Source of the DNA: Treponema sp.
GTDB taxonomy: Bacteria; Spirochaetota; Spirochaetia; Treponematales; Breznakiellaceae
Direction of reading: 5' to 3'
NCBI GenBank assembly: GCA_031278755.1
Contig: JAITJV010000120.1
Coordinates: 1-13,687, forward strand
Length of the DNA stretch: 13,687 bases
Every line of letters begins with the position of its first letter. Position 1 is the stretch's first letter. The notes under the pieces were generated by a model. The model saw only the letters and a program-made list of their open reading frames with translations. It was not told the origin of the DNA and ran no database searches. The translations under genes were made by a program, and so were the position numbers. Of the stretch, positions 12,852 through 13,687 are shown in pieces.

Positions 12852-13687
12852 AATTTTCCTCCCTGCACGCCCACTCGGTGTTTTGCGACGGAAAGGATGA
12901 CGTCGAAACCATCTGCCGGACCGCCTGGGAGAAAGGCCTTGTTTCCGTCGGTTTTAGTTCCCATGCGCCCATTTTCGGCAAAACAGGCATCCTGTCGGAC
13001 TGGCACATGCCGGAAGAAAAACTGGAACAATACCTTGAAGAAGTCCGCGCCGCCCGCCGCCGCTGGGAGGGGAAGATCCCCGTTTATCTGGGTCTTGAAA
13101 TTGATTATATCTCCGGGCTTATGGGGCCGGGAGACGGGGTGTACCGGGAACTGGGGCTGGATTACATCATAGGATCGGTGCATTATCTTGTTCCCGAAAA
13201 AGGCGCCCCGTTTACCGTGGACGGCTCCCGGAAAGAGACGCTTGAAGGAATACGCGCGGGCTTTGACGGCGATGGGGAAGCATATATGAACTGCTACTGG
13301 AACGCCGTTGCGGACATGATAAACGCCGGAGGTTTTGATATTCTGGGGCACGTTGATCTTGTAAAGAAAAACAACAGGGGGGATCTTTTCGCGGAAGACG
13401 GTGAAACATGGCTCCGGCGGGGAAGGGAAACCGCCCGCGCCGCGGCCTCGGCCGGCGTCGTCCTTGAACTAAATACCGGGGGCCTTAACAGGAAAAAAAC
13501 GGCGGAAACCTACCCGTCGCCCGCCCTCCTTGCATTCTTTCATGAACAGCATGTTCCCCTGATCATCACGGCCGACGCCCACGAAGCTTCCGATCTGGAC
13601 GGAAACTACGATACGGCGAGGAAAATTCTCCTTGATTCAGGCTGTTCCGAGACTGTCTTCTTTGAGGGAAGAAAAGACGGCCCCGAA
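12848..13687 (+). CDS. hisJ: PHP-family histidinol-phosphatase, HisJ type (partial, runs off window)
   Basis: An open frame of 280 codons with no stop before the window edge; it begins at ATG 12848, overlapping the kinase stop as ATGA. The PHP metal-site motifs are all present: His7 and His9 in SLHAHS, Asp14, His39 in GFSSHAP, Glu84 in LGLEIDY, His112 in GSVHY, His168 in GHVDL, and Asp243/His245 in TADAHE. This matches HisJ, the PHP enzyme that removes phosphate from L-histidinol phosphate in histidine biosynthesis (EC 3.1.3.15). HisJ proteins are about 260-290 aa, so only a few residues, if any, are missing. Other PHP phosphatases share these motifs and the substrate is not proven. Coupling to a sensor kinase is unusual; no other his gene is visible. 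It might dephosphorylate another small phosphate ester. Confidence 0.88.
   Translation, partial: MKFSSLHAHSVFCDGKDDVETICRTAWEKGLVSVGFSSHAPIFGKTGILSDWHMPEEKLEQYLEEVRAARRRWEGKIPVYLGLEIDYISGLMGPGDGVYRELGLDYIIGSVHYLVPEKGAPFTVDGSRKETLEGIRAGFDGDGEAYMNCYWNAVADMINAGGFDILGHVDLVKKNNRGDLFAEDGETWLRRGRETARAAASAGVVLELNTGGLNRKKTAETYPSPALLAFFHEQHVPLIITADAHEASDLDGNYDTARKILLDSGCSETVFFEGRKDGPE

Overview
The window reads as a chromosomal segment of a GC-rich spirochete, most likely a treponeme of the termite-gut or related free-living type. This is an inference. It rests on the gene order MoxR ATPase, DUF58 protein, anchored beta-rich protein, VWA protein, VWA protein, TPR, BatD-like, which I recall from the Borrelia BB0176-BB0170 block, and on the style of the neighbouring genes. 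There are no mobile elements, CRISPR arrays, tRNAs or rRNAs. All 13 genes look intact except the last, which runs off the window edge.

Layout. (1) 70-552 (+): a conserved-looking helical protein of unknown function. (2) 648-1952 (-): a fold-type I PLP aminotransferase, convergent with gene 1. (3) 2106-8300 (+): a tightly coupled six-gene Bat (aerotolerance-type) operon of moxR, DUF58, a membrane-anchored beta/helical protein, batA, a batB-batC fusion and batD. Junctions are 4-nt overlaps, a 1-nt gap or a 55-nt overlap, and a clear intrinsic terminator follows at 8303-8336. (4) 8371-8775 (+): a small Smr-domain protein whose 3' end overlaps that of infA (translation initiation factor IF-1, 8760-8984, - strand). 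(5) From a divergent promoter region (8985-9104) a signalling operon runs to the right edge: a double-receiver protein (REC, STAS-like middle, REC), a soluble hybrid histidine kinase (PAS, HisKA, HATPase, REC, REC, HPt), and a PHP-family phosphatase of the HisJ type. HisJ has no stop codon inside the window and starts on an ATGA overlap with the kinase.

How the genes work together. In the Bat operon the MoxR AAA+ ATPase probably acts on a cell-envelope complex. DUF58 and the two MIDAS-bearing VWA proteins form the membrane platform, and the TPR and BatD-like parts lie on the periplasmic side. In the signalling operon the residues for a full phosphorelay are present: kinase His145, REC2 Asp611, HPt His764, then most likely Asp355 in the C-terminal receiver of the preceding gene.

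The most unusual signals are these. The moxR operon has a promoter whose predicted transcription start falls on the start codon and no Shine-Dalgarno, so it looks leaderless, and the first gene and perhaps the aminotransferase share that layout. BatB is fused to BatC through what looks like a relic lipoprotein signal with an internal lipobox. The REC-STAS-like-REC regulator is paired with a two-receiver phosphorelay kinase and a translationally coupled PHP phosphatase. A perfect 13-bp inverted repeat sits inside the spacer of the infA promoter.
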